Shown here: positions 7,416-14,095 of the stretch, one piece after another
Position numbering within the stretch: the first letter of the stretch is position 1
How the letters are laid out: the number at the start of each line of letters is the position of its first letter
Assembly (NCBI GenBank): GCA_949746285.1
Contig: CATJZH010000096.1
Span: forward strand, 1 to 14,115
DNA length: 14,115 nt
Origin: an uncultured Clostridia bacterium
GTDB lineage: Bacteria; Bacillota; Clostridia; TANB77; CAG-508
Reading direction: 5' to 3'
Made by a program: the position numbers and the translations under genes
Notes under the pieces: generated by a model
Database searches by the model: none
Told to the model about the DNA's origin: nothing
Seen by the model: only the letters and a program-made list of their open reading frames with translations

Positions 7416-7457
7416 TTACATAAAAATATCAAAATTTTAATAAATATAAAAAAACTA

Positions 7458-7486
7458 TTGCAAAAAAATAATCTTTAGTATATCAT
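7458..7486 (+). promoter_or_regulatory. Candidate promoter for the DUF1292 gene
   Basis: TTGCAA (7458-7463), a 17-base spacer and TATCAT (7481-7486), lying 45 bases before the start codon. The 116-base gap after ruvX shows no terminator hairpin, so readthrough from the upstream operon is also possible. Confidence 0.5.
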
Positions 7487-7531
7487 AAGTTTAGATTTTG
7501 AAAAAGATTATACATAGGAAGGAGTATAAAA

Positions 7532-7846
7532 ATGGATGAAGAAAATGAATTAGATGAAAATCTAAGTAATATTATAATTTTAAATGATGAAAATGGTAAT
7601 GAAGTACAATTTGAATTTTTAGATTTAATAGAATATGAATCAGAAGAATATGTAGTATTATTGCCTGTATTAGAAGATGATGAAGAAGATGATGGTGAAG
7701 TAGTAATATTAAAAGTAGATGATTCAGAAGAAAATAGTGATGAAGAATCATATATCAGTGTTGATGATGAAGAAACTTTAACAGCAGTATTTGAAATTTT
7801 TAAAGAGAAATTTAAAGAAGAATTTAACTTTACAGATGGAGAATAA
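7532..7846 (+). CDS. DUF1292 domain-containing protein (YrzB family)
   Basis: A 104-residue, strongly acidic cytosolic protein. DUF1292 hallmarks are the opening IIILNDENGNEVQFEFLDLIEYESEEYVVLLP and the later DEETLTAVFEIFKEKF helix. An Asp/Glu-rich stretch (LEDDEEDDGEVVILKV) lies between them. The function is unknown across the family. It commonly sits just downstream of ireB and ruvX in Firmicutes, and does so here. AAGGAGT at 7519-7525 is 6 bases before the ATG. It is followed by a strong terminator that closes the region. Confidence 0.9.
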   Translation: MDEENELDENLSNIIILNDENGNEVQFEFLDLIEYESEEYVVLLPVLEDDEEDDGEVVILKVDDSEENSDEESYISVDDEETLTAVFEIFKEKFKEEFNFTDGE

Positions 7847-7857
7847 ATTTTATAATT

Positions 7858-7899
7858 AAAGTAGACTTTTATTTTTATAAAAGTCTACTTTTGTATTTA
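7858..7899 (+). terminator. Strong terminator after the DUF1292 gene
   Basis: A 15-bp perfect stem (7858-7872 with 7877-7891, arm AAAGTAGACTTTTAT) and a TTTT loop, followed by TTTTGTATTT. The flanking A run on the left means it may work weakly on the other strand too. Confidence 0.88.
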
Positions 7900-7914
7900 A
7901 ACAAAATTCATATA

Positions 7915-7943
7915 TTGAAATCAAAATAATGTTATGGTAGAAT
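7915..7943 (+). promoter_or_regulatory. Promoter for the four-helix membrane protein gene
   Basis: TTGAAA (7915-7920), a 17-base spacer and TAGAAT (7938-7943) with TGG before the -10 (extended -10). The start codon is at 7968. Confidence 0.7.
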
Positions 7944-7967
7944 AAATTTATTAGGAGGTACACTATT

Positions 7968-8435
7968 ATGACATTAATTAGTTATTTACTTACCTTTTTA
8001 GGGGTAATATTCTGGATTTTTAGAGCAATTGCAACATTATTATATCAATTAGATTTTTCATTTTTTGCAACACCATTAAATACAAACGTAGAAATAGCAG
8101 TGCTATTTGCAACTTTGCCATGTATTATATTAGTAGTAAAAAGGAATATAATAGGAGCAGCTTGTTATTTTGCAATATATGCAGCATACTTTGGAACAGC
8201 ATTATATAATGCAATTATGGAAGTTGGAGTGTCAGGGCTAAATATAACAAATAGTGCTAATATGTTATGTGTTTTTTTAGGAGTAATAATACCTATGTTA
8301 ACTTTTTTAGATATTTTATTTAATAAAAATAGGACTTTAGGAAAGGGTAAGAAAAAGGAAGATTGGTTTTATGGTAATGAAGCATATGATAGAGAATTTG
8401 ATGAAAGAGCAGATAGAAATCAATATAAATTTTAG
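7968..8435 (+). CDS. Uncharacterised four-helix membrane protein
   Basis: A 155-residue protein not assigned to a family of known function. Four hydrophobic segments are visible, at about 3-26, 42-58, 62-84 and 97-116. A basic stretch (NKNRTLGKGKKKEDW) and a charged cytosolic tail ending in YDREFDERADRNQYKF follow. The positive-inside rule puts this tail in the cytosol. The repeated Asp-Arg-Glu pattern of the tail looks conserved and may be a binding motif. There is no signal peptide and no catalytic motif. The ATG at 7968 has AGGAGGT at 7953-7959 with an 8-base spacer. It is transcribed alone, with its own promoter and terminator. Confidence 0.85.
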   Translation: MTLISYLLTFLGVIFWIFRAIATLLYQLDFSFFATPLNTNVEIAVLFATLPCIILVVKRNIIGAACYFAIYAAYFGTALYNAIMEVGVSGLNITNSANMLCVFLGVIIPMLTFLDILFNKNRTLGKGKKKEDWFYGNEAYDREFDERADRNQYKF

Positions 8436-8469
8436 AAAAAAGAAAGAATTTTTGATTCTTTCTTTTTTT
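8436..8469 (+). terminator. Terminator after the four-helix membrane protein gene
   Basis: A 14-bp perfect stem (8436-8449 with 8455-8468, arm AAAAAAGAAAGAAT) with a TTTTG loop, ending in a T run. It begins immediately after the TAG stop. Confidence 0.85.
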
Positions 8470-8517
8470 ACATAAATATTACATTATTAAGTTCATATGT
8501 CGTTTTGACCTGAAATA

Positions 8518-8545
8518 TTGAAAAAATAGATAATTGTAATATAAT
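8518..8545 (+). promoter_or_regulatory. Promoter for the TasA-like / signal peptidase / DUF5305 operon
   Basis: TTGAAA (8518-8523), a 16-base spacer and TATAAT (8540-8545), with the start codon at 8576. It appears to drive three co-directional genes with no terminator between them. Confidence 0.65.
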
Positions 8546-8575
8546 TAATGTATCTAGTTCAAGGAGGTAAGATTG

Positions 8576-9115
8576 ATGAACAAAAGAAAGAAAATTATAC
8601 TAGTAGTTATACTATTAGCAGTATTATTAATGGGTATTGGTTATGCAGCATTAGCTAATGTTACTTTAACAATAAATGGTAAAGCCACAGCAACAGTAGA
8701 CCAAGAAAACTTTAAGGTATATTTTACTGGAGAAAACACAAAGAAAAGTGATGAAACAGGAACTAATGTTGATGTTACTGTTGCAGCAAAAGCCAATACA
8801 GCAACTGTGAATTTCTCAGGATTGACAAAAAAAGATGATGAAAAATTTGCAATTCTTGAAATAATCAATGACAGTAATGACGTTGATGCAGAATCTATAA
8901 CAGTTGCTATAAACTCAACAGAAGCTACTGCTAATGTAATAGAAGCGACAGCAATAATGTGTGATAGTAATGGTGATGCAATTTCAGATTATTCAGTATT
9001 AAGTGGTAGTAAAACATATGTTAAAGTAAGTGCAAAATTATTACAAACACCAACAGAAGATGTTGAAAGTACTTTAACAGCAACTATAACAGCAGTTGCA
9101 AAAGAAGTAAATTAG
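8576..9115 (+). CDS. SipW-dependent secreted protein, TasA/camelysin-like
   Basis: A 179-residue precursor. Residues 1-27 form a SipW-type signal peptide: a basic start, a Leu/Val core and the typical LLMGIGYAALAN end, with probable cleavage after Ala27. The mature part, about 152 residues, begins VTLTINGKATATVDQENFKVYF, the hallmark start of TasA/CalY-type fibre proteins. It continues as an Ala/Thr/Val-rich beta protein with KTYVKVSAKLLQTPTE and a final LTATITAVAKE strand. It is shorter than B. subtilis TasA. It has a single cysteine, Cys129. I chose the ATG at 8576 over the TTG just before it; AAGGAGG at 8561-8567 is 8 bases away. The dedicated signal peptidase gene follows after 38 bases. 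Family members form biofilm matrix fibres or act as camelysin; fibre formation here is inferred. The same domain recurs in the convergent GH3 gene. Confidence 0.9.
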   Translation: MNKRKKIILVVILLAVLLMGIGYAALANVTLTINGKATATVDQENFKVYFTGENTKKSDETGTNVDVTVAAKANTATVNFSGLTKKDDEKFAILEIINDSNDVDAESITVAINSTEATANVIEATAIMCDSNGDAISDYSVLSGSKTYVKVSAKLLQTPTEDVESTLTATITAVAKEVN

Positions 9116-9153
9116 AAAAAAATGGCAGAAAAAGATAAAGAAAGGTAAATGAT

Positions 9154-10278
9154 ATGAAAAAAGATAAGATAATAGAATATGCATCAGCATTAGTAATTTG
9201 TATTATAACTTTCTTTAATCTTTTTTTACCAGATGCACAAATTCAGAAAACATTATTAACACTATTTTTTTTAATATACACAATAGTAATTGTTAAAATA
9301 GTAAAATTTAAAAAAGTAGATAATATAAATAAAAATAAAATAATAATATTAATTATAGGTTTATCAATAGTATATATATTCTTATTATATTTGATAGGAA
9401 TATATGTAGGATTTTATAAAAACTCAAATAGCTTAAATAAAACAAATTTTTATAATACAATTTTACCATATATAATAATAGTTTTTTGTTCGGAAATAAT
9501 AAGGCAAGTATTTATTACAAAAAATAATAAAAAGAATACTTTATTTATAACAATTGGATTAATAATTGCAGAAATAACAATGAATCTTAGTACATATGAT
9601 ATAAGAGATTTAGATGAGATGCTAATAATAATAGGTTATATATCTTTTCCGGCAATTAGTATAAATATATTTTGTAACTACATTGTAAAAAGATATGGTC
9701 TAATACCAAATGTATTATATAGAATGATAACTACATTATATGTATATATTTTTTGGATATTACCAGATATATATATGTTTTTTCAATCAATTTATAGAAT
9801 TATATATCCATATATTGTATACGTGATAGTTGAAGAATTTTTTGAAAAAAATCGTTTTAGAAAAATATCAAGGTCTAAAAAAATAGATATAGTTTCACTT
9901 ATTTTATGTATTATTATTGTAATATCAATTGTTATGCTAATTTCGTGTAAATTTAAATATGGGATATTAGTAGTAGGAAGTTCGTCAATGACAGGAACGA
10001 TTGATAAAGGAGATGCAGTAGTATTTGAGAGATACGATAAACAAGAATTAGAAGATGGACAAATAATAGTGTTTGTTAAAGATAATGTAAAAACAATACA
10101 TAGTATTGAGAGTATAGTAGTAAAAAATAACGAAACAATTTATTATACTAAAGGAACTAATAACCAACAAAGAGACGAAGGTTATAGAACAGATAAAGAT
10201 ATTATAGGAGTCGTTAAATTTAAAATTATAGATATAGGATGGCCCACAATATGGCTAAATGATTTGTTTACGAAATAA
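9154..10278 (+). CDS. Signal peptidase I, SipW/ER type (S26B-like), with polytopic N-terminal domain
   Basis: Predicted membrane protease that removes the signal peptides of SipW-type substrates such as the neighbouring TasA-like protein. Residues 1-265 hold about seven or eight hydrophobic helices, far more than the one or two of SipW; the last is near 246-266. The catalytic domain follows: GSSSMTGTIDKGDAVV with nucleophile Ser278, then TIHSIESI with His316 in place of the Lys of bacterial-type SPase I (the Ser-His arrangement of ER, archaeal and SipW enzymes), then TKGTNNQQRDEG matching the TKGDxN-type box with the first Asp replaced by Thr. The ATG at 9154 has AAAGG at 9141-9145. The gene is followed after 22 bases by a DUF5305 gene, a pairing I recall for clostridial and archaeal signal peptidases of this type. 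The class is certain; its substrates are inferred from context. Confidence 0.9.
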   Translation: MKKDKIIEYASALVICIITFFNLFLPDAQIQKTLLTLFFLIYTIVIVKIVKFKKVDNINKNKIIILIIGLSIVYIFLLYLIGIYVGFYKNSNSLNKTNFYNTILPYIIIVFCSEIIRQVFITKNNKKNTLFITIGLIIAEITMNLSTYDIRDLDEMLIIIGYISFPAISINIFCNYIVKRYGLIPNVLYRMITTLYVYIFWILPDIYMFFQSIYRIIYPYIVYVIVEEFFEKNRFRKISRSKKIDIVSLILCIIIVISIVMLISCKFKYGILVVGSSSMTGTIDKGDAVVFERYDKQELEDGQIIVFVKDNVKTIHSIESIVVKNNETIYYTKGTNNQQRDEGYRTDKDIIGVVKFKIIDIGWPTIWLNDLFTK

Positions 10279-10300
10279 ACATTTTAGAATGAGGTATAGT

Positions 10301-11389
10301 ATGGATTATATGAAAGAAATTGCGAAAGAAAATAGGAAGAAAACTATTTATACTAGAAGTATAATTTTATTACTAGTTTTTATAAGTTCAATTTTCCTTA
10401 TAAAATATGGAATTAAAAAAGATACTAAAGAATTTATAGAATATAGTGATAATAAAAATTTAGAGTATAAAGTAATTTTAAAAGATAATGAATATTATAG
10501 AGATAATTATATGGAAAAAGGTAATCAGTATATAGCAAATTTAATTAATTATGTACATGCCGATTTTAAATATAATTTTAACTTACAAGATACATACGAT
10601 TATAAATATAAGATAGTAGGAACAGTTGATGTTGTTGATGAAAAAACAAATAAAACTATTTATACATTTTCAGAAGATTTATTAACTGAAAGAAATGGAC
10701 AAAGCGAAGGAATTTTAGATATAAATGAAGCTATAGATGTAGAATATGGTAAATACAATGATAAAATTAAGCAGTTTGTAGCAGCATATGATTTAAAAAA
10801 TGTTACTTGTAAATTATCTTTAAATTTGAATTTAGGTATAAATGGTATAAATCAAGATTTTTCAAAACAGGATTTTACAGTTATGAGATTAGATATTCCT
10901 TTAGCAACAAATACTATTTCAATAGATACAGGATATGACTTATCTGATAACAATAATTTAATAGAATTAAACACTGCAACAAAAGATAGAACAATATTCT
11001 TTAAAATTGGAATAGCAATATTACTTATAGACATAGTAGCTTCAGCATTATTTATTATATATATTAAAAACACAGAGACAGATGAAGATAAATATAATAA
11101 TGAATTAAGAAAAATAATGAATAATTATGATAGTTATATTTCAAAAGTAGAAGATGATTTTGATATAAGAGGATATCAAATATTGAAAGTAGAAAAGTTT
11201 GTTGATTTGTTAGAAATAAGGGATACGATGCAATTACCAATTATAATGTTAGAAAATAAAGAACGATTAGTATCATATTTTGCAATACCAACACCAAATA
11301 ATATATTATATTTCTATTCAATTAGTGTAAATCAATATATGTTATCATCTGGTAAGCATACTTATGAAAAGGTAGAAGTTAGGGAATAG
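10301..11389 (+). CDS. DUF5305 family membrane protein
   Basis: A 362-residue bitopic protein. It has a basic N-terminus, transmembrane helix 1 at about 17-37, an extracytoplasmic domain at 38-230, transmembrane helix 2 at about 232-256 and a C-terminal cytoplasmic region of about 105 residues. The outer domain has DUF5305 features: YKVILKDNEYY after the helix, NLINYVHADFKYNF, and the strand pattern YKYKIVGTVDVVDEKTNKTI. It ends in DIPLATNTISIDTGYDL. DUF5305 genes recur beside SipW-type signal peptidases and are thought to be accessory, but no activity is established. I chose the ATG at 10301 because GAGGT at 10291-10295 fits; in-frame starts at 10259 and 10289 lack such a site, and 10259 overlaps the peptidase gene. 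The last half (LEIRDTMQLPIIMLENKERLVSYF) looks like a compact cytosolic module. Confidence 0.82.
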   Translation: MDYMKEIAKENRKKTIYTRSIILLLVFISSIFLIKYGIKKDTKEFIEYSDNKNLEYKVILKDNEYYRDNYMEKGNQYIANLINYVHADFKYNFNLQDTYDYKYKIVGTVDVVDEKTNKTIYTFSEDLLTERNGQSEGILDINEAIDVEYGKYNDKIKQFVAAYDLKNVTCKLSLNLNLGINGINQDFSKQDFTVMRLDIPLATNTISIDTGYDLSDNNNLIELNTATKDRTIFFKIGIAILLIDIVASALFIIYIKNTETDEDKYNNELRKIMNNYDSYISKVEDDFDIRGYQILKVEKFVDLLEIRDTMQLPIIMLENKERLVSYFAIPTPNNILYFYSISVNQYMLSSGKHTYEKVEVRE

Positions 11390-11415
11390 GAACAACTAAA
11401 TCAAAATTAATAATT

Positions 11416-11447
11416 AAAATAGCTTTCATGATTGAGAGCTATTTTTT
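11416..11447 (+). terminator. Terminator of the TasA-like / signal peptidase / DUF5305 operon
   Basis: A stem of about 13 bp with one G-T wobble (core AATAGCTTTCA at 11418-11428 pairing with 11433-11443) and a TGAT loop, followed by a T run to 11447. Confidence 0.82.
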
Positions 11448-11453
11448 AGTAAT

Positions 11454-11491
11454 AAAAAAATACTCACTTCAAATCTTGAAGTGAGTATTTT
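11454..11491 (-). terminator. Terminator of the TasA-GH3 gene, probably bidirectional
   Basis: A perfect 16-bp stem (11457-11472 with 11476-11491, arm from AAAATACTCACTTC) with a 3-base loop. On the minus strand it ends in a run of seven T, ten bases beyond the gene's stop codon. On the plus strand TTTTGATTTTATTTT follows, so it may also back up the preceding terminator. Confidence 0.88.
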
Positions 11492-11500
11492 GATTTTATT

Positions 11501-13147
11501 TTAATTCATTAATCCTTTATAATATTTTAATGCAAGTATACGTTTTACAGAGTTATTAACTAATTCTTCACTAAGTTGTCCAGCTGATATTGCATCACTT
11601 ACGTATTTTATAACACCAGCATATGTTAAAGATTCTTGTGTATAAGGATCTTTTGTTCCTTCATCCATTACAAGACAAATTAAATCATTTCCAGCACTAA
11701 GGGCTTTAATAATAGCATCTTTTGTAGAATAGTTACTAGTTATAGCTCCCATATTAATAGCATCTGTAATTATAACACCAGTGAAATTTAAATTATTTCT
11801 TAAATAATCATGTGCATTTTTTGAAAGAGATGCAGGATTATTTTCATCAAAACATTTTACAACATTATGAGTAACCATAACCATTTCTGCGCCAGATTTA
11901 ATTCCAGCTTTAAAAGGTAATAAATCTTTAGCTTCGAATTCTTCTAAAGGTCTGCTATCTGAAGCATATCCTGCATGAGTATCTGTACTATTTCCATAAC
12001 CAGGATAATGTTTTAATGAATAAGTTACACCAGAGTTTTTACTTGCTTCGATAACGGTTCTAGCAAATGTTGAAGTTAATTCTGCATTTTGTTTTAGAGT
12101 TCGGTTATATATATATGCAGTTGGTTCAGCAATATCAACTAAAGGTGCAAAGTTTAAATTAAATCCTAAACTTAAAAGTATTCTACTTTTATTTATAGTA
12201 TCTTGCTTTATTGCATCAAAACCACCATTTTCATATAAAGTACTTGAGTTTTTGAATTTCTCTATACCAAGTTCCATACTTAAATTTGTAGAATTAAGTC
12301 TTGAAACTGTTTCACCTTCTTCATCGATTGATACTAATAAAGGAATATTAGATGTTGCTTGAGATGTTTTAATTATTTCTTTTATTTGACTAATACTCTT
12401 ACCTGTAAAAGAATCTAACAGATATAAATGTCCACCAAATTGATATGTATCTAATGTAGTATAGTTAGTTCGTGCAGAAGTACCAATTACGAATAATTGA
12501 GCTATTTTTTGATCTAATGTTAAAGTTTGTAATTTTTCTTCTGCTTTAGCATAATAAGGAGCAAAAATATCAGTTTGAACTGGATTGTCTGGAACTTCAG
12601 GAATATCAGGAACTTGCGTAGTATCTTTTGGTACAGCAGTTATTTTTGCTGATATTGTAGCTTTCTGAATTTCAGTTGGTGTTTTTAAAAGTTCAGCAAA
12701 TATTTTAACATAAGTTTTTTGTCCACTTGCTACTGAAAAATCATTAATAGCAGTTCCTTCTAAATCGCACATTATTACATCAATGTCAAACATTTCAGAA
12801 TCTGCTATTTCGGTAGCTACGGTTATTTCTGCATCTATATCATTACTAGCATTTTCCACTTCTAATATAGCATATCCAGCATCACCTTTTTTGTTCAATC
12901 CTAAGATGTTAACAGTTGCATTTTGCGATAGTGCGATAGGTGTAGCTTCAATTGTTATATAAGTTTCAGAAGTATATGTAGATGGAACTTCACCTGTAAA
13001 ATGCACTTTAAAATTGTCTTGGTTAGCAGTTGCAGTTACTTCACCATTTATGGACAGTATGTTATTAGCTAAACTTGCATAACCAATACCCATTAGTAAT
13101 ATTGCAAATAATATTACTGTAATTATTAACTTATTTTCTCTTTTCAT
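11501..13147 (-). CDS. SipW-dependent TasA-like domain fused to a GH3 (NagZ-like) glycosidase
   Basis: A 548-residue secreted protein. Residues 1-27 form a SipW-type signal peptide (LLMGIGYASLAN, cleavage after Ala27). Residues 28-178 are a TasA/camelysin-like domain sharing NGEVTATANQDNFKVHFTGE, KTYVKIFAELLKTPTE and ITAVPKD with the protein at 8576. Residues 179-193 are a Pro/Asp linker. Residues 194-548 form a full GH3 domain. It has LDQKIAQLFVIG, a DEEGETVSR box where the family has DQEGG-type residues, and KHYPGYGNSTDTH with the acid/base dyad Asp389/His391 expected from B. subtilis NagZ. The probable nucleophile is Asp462 in IITDAINMGAI. Family members hydrolyse terminal beta-N-acetylglucosamine from muropeptides or glycans; the substrate here is inferred. 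AAAGGAA on the minus strand (13154-13160) is 6 bases from the ATG. The gene is monocistronic and convergent with the operon encoding the likely signal peptidase. Confidence 0.92.
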   Translation of the reverse strand: MKRENKLIITVILFAILLMGIGYASLANNILSINGEVTATANQDNFKVHFTGEVPSTYTSETYITIEATPIALSQNATVNILGLNKKGDAGYAILEVENASNDIDAEITVATEIADSEMFDIDVIMCDLEGTAINDFSVASGQKTYVKIFAELLKTPTEIQKATISAKITAVPKDTTQVPDIPEVPDNPVQTDIFAPYYAKAEEKLQTLTLDQKIAQLFVIGTSARTNYTTLDTYQFGGHLYLLDSFTGKSISQIKEIIKTSQATSNIPLLVSIDEEGETVSRLNSTNLSMELGIEKFKNSSTLYENGGFDAIKQDTINKSRILLSLGFNLNFAPLVDIAEPTAYIYNRTLKQNAELTSTFARTVIEASKNSGVTYSLKHYPGYGNSTDTHAGYASDSRPLEEFEAKDLLPFKAGIKSGAEMVMVTHNVVKCFDENNPASLSKNAHDYLRNNLNFTGVIITDAINMGAITSNYSTKDAIIKALSAGNDLICLVMDEGTKDPYTQESLTYAGVIKYVSDAISAGQLSEELVNNSVKRILALKYYKGLMN

Positions 13148-13171
13148 TGTACATTCCTTTTCTATTTTTTC

Positions 13172-13193
13172 TATAGAATTACTTAATTCTATA
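13172..13193. repeat. Perfect 10-2-10 palindrome, possible operator
   Basis: Arm TATAGAATTA (13172-13181) and its exact reverse complement (13184-13193), separated by CT. It lies 25-46 bases upstream of the GH3 gene start and touches the candidate -10, a placement typical of a repressor operator or a 5'-leader hairpin. Confidence 0.55.
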
Positions 13194-13219
13194 CTAACAT
13201 ATCTTTTTTATGCATACAA
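13191..13219 (-). promoter_or_regulatory. Candidate promoter for the TasA-GH3 gene
   Basis: On the minus strand, TTGTAT (13214-13219), a 17-base spacer and TAGTAT (13191-13196), about 45 bases upstream of the start codon. The match is moderate, in an A/T-rich region. Confidence 0.4.
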
Positions 13220-13247
13220 TATAGTTTGTTTTAAGAAAAGATTAAGT

Positions 13248-13279
13248 TTATGTAACATATTTGTAGAAAAGTTACATAA
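13248..13279. repeat. Perfect 9-bp inverted repeat with 14-base spacer in the divergent intergenic region
   Basis: TTATGTAAC (13248-13256) and GTTACATAA (13271-13279). The half-site centres are 23 bases apart, about two helical turns, which suits a dimeric DNA-binding protein. It lies between the divergent GH3 and HAD promoters and could serve either. Confidence 0.5.
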
Positions 13280-13300
13280 TAGAAATATTTGTAAGAATAG

Positions 13301-13329
13301 TTTATAAAATTATATATATATGGTATAAT
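13301..13329 (+). promoter_or_regulatory. Extended -10 promoter for the HAD gene
   Basis: TATAAT (13324-13329) preceded by TGG (extended -10), with a weak TTTATA (13301-13306) 17 bases upstream. The start codon is 32 bases downstream. Confidence 0.6.
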
Positions 13330-13361
13330 AACAACGATAAAATTTAAATAGGATGGAAATT

Positions 13362-13994
13362 ATGAAATTACATGAAAATTATGATGGAATAATATTTGAT
13401 TTAGATGGAACTTTATGGGATACAGTTGATGTTTGTTTAGAAACACTGGAACAAGTAAAAAGTAAACATTTAGATATTACTAAAGAAATAACAAGAGAGC
13501 AAGTAAAATCTTCAATGGGAAAAGATTTTGAAGAAATTATGAAAATATATTATGGATATTTGCCAGAAGAAAAAGCAATAGTTTATGCAAAAGAAGCATT
13601 TAATAAAAATATAGAAAATTTATTAAAAGAAGGAGGAAAACTATATACAAATACTAAAAATACTATAATCAATTTAAGTAAAGATTATAAGTTATTTATA
13701 GTTAGTAATTGTATAGAAGGATATATAGAATCTTTTTTTAAAACAAGTGGGCTAGGAAAATATTTTGAAGATTATGAAAGCAATGGAAAAACAGGTTTAA
13801 GTAAGGGGGAAAATATAAAACTTGTTATTAATAGAAATAATTTAAGAAATGCAGTATATATAGGAGATACTTTAAAAGATAAAGAGGCAGCAGAGCATGC
13901 TAAAATTCCGTTTATATATGCGTCATATGGTTTTGGAGAAGTTGATGGATGCAAATTTAAAATAGATGATATAGGAGAGTTAACTGTAAAATAA
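13362..13994 (+). CDS. HAD family hydrolase (phosphoglycolate phosphatase-like)
   Basis: A 210-residue cytosolic phosphatase of HAD subfamily IA. Motif I is IIFDLDGTLWDT with nucleophile Asp13 and Asp15. Motif II is LFIVSNC with its Ser. The motif III lysine is probably in GLSKGENIKLV. Motif IV is VYIGDTLKDKEAA. A helical cap of about 60 residues follows motif I, as in Gph/PpaX-type enzymes. I prefer the ATG at 13362, because AGGATGG at 13350-13356 would be its ribosome binding site; the in-frame ATG at 13353 lies inside that box. Substrates of this group range from phosphoglycolate to sugar and nucleotide monophosphates and cannot be read from the sequence. It stands alone between its promoter and a terminator that overlaps its stop codon. 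Confidence 0.9.
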   Translation: MKLHENYDGIIFDLDGTLWDTVDVCLETLEQVKSKHLDITKEITREQVKSSMGKDFEEIMKIYYGYLPEEKAIVYAKEAFNKNIENLLKEGGKLYTNTKNTIINLSKDYKLFIVSNCIEGYIESFFKTSGLGKYFEDYESNGKTGLSKGENIKLVINRNNLRNAVYIGDTLKDKEAAEHAKIPFIYASYGFGEVDGCKFKIDDIGELTVK

Positions 13995-14028
13995 AGTGTT
14001 TATGAAAAGCACTTTATTTTGCTTTTTT
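13988..14028 (+). terminator. Terminator after the HAD gene, overlapping its stop codon
   Basis: A stem of about 13 bp (AAATAAAGTGTTT at 13989-14001 with 14007-14019, one G-T wobble) with a 5-base loop. TTTGC and a run of six T end near 14028. Confidence 0.75.
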
Positions 14029-14037
14029 CAGTAATTA

Positions 14038-14046
14038 TGATATAAT
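14038..14046 (+). promoter_or_regulatory. Extended -10 promoter for the gene at the right edge
   Basis: TGATATAAT (14038-14046) is a perfect extended -10. No good -35 is visible because that position falls within the preceding terminator's T-rich tail. Confidence 0.55.
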
Positions 14047-14095
14047 ATAAAAGTATGTTTTTATTTAAATAAATAGTAATTGAGGGGGAAATAAT

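Noticed and set aside
7416..7531. A terminator or small RNA between ruvX and the DUF1292 gene
   Set aside because: The 116 bases are A/T-rich without a stable stem followed by a T run. Only a moderate promoter match is visible.
8505..8510. TTGACC as a -35 for the TasA-like operon
   Set aside because: No -10-like hexamer at 16-18 bases downstream. TTGAAA at 8518 with TATAAT at 8540 fits much better.
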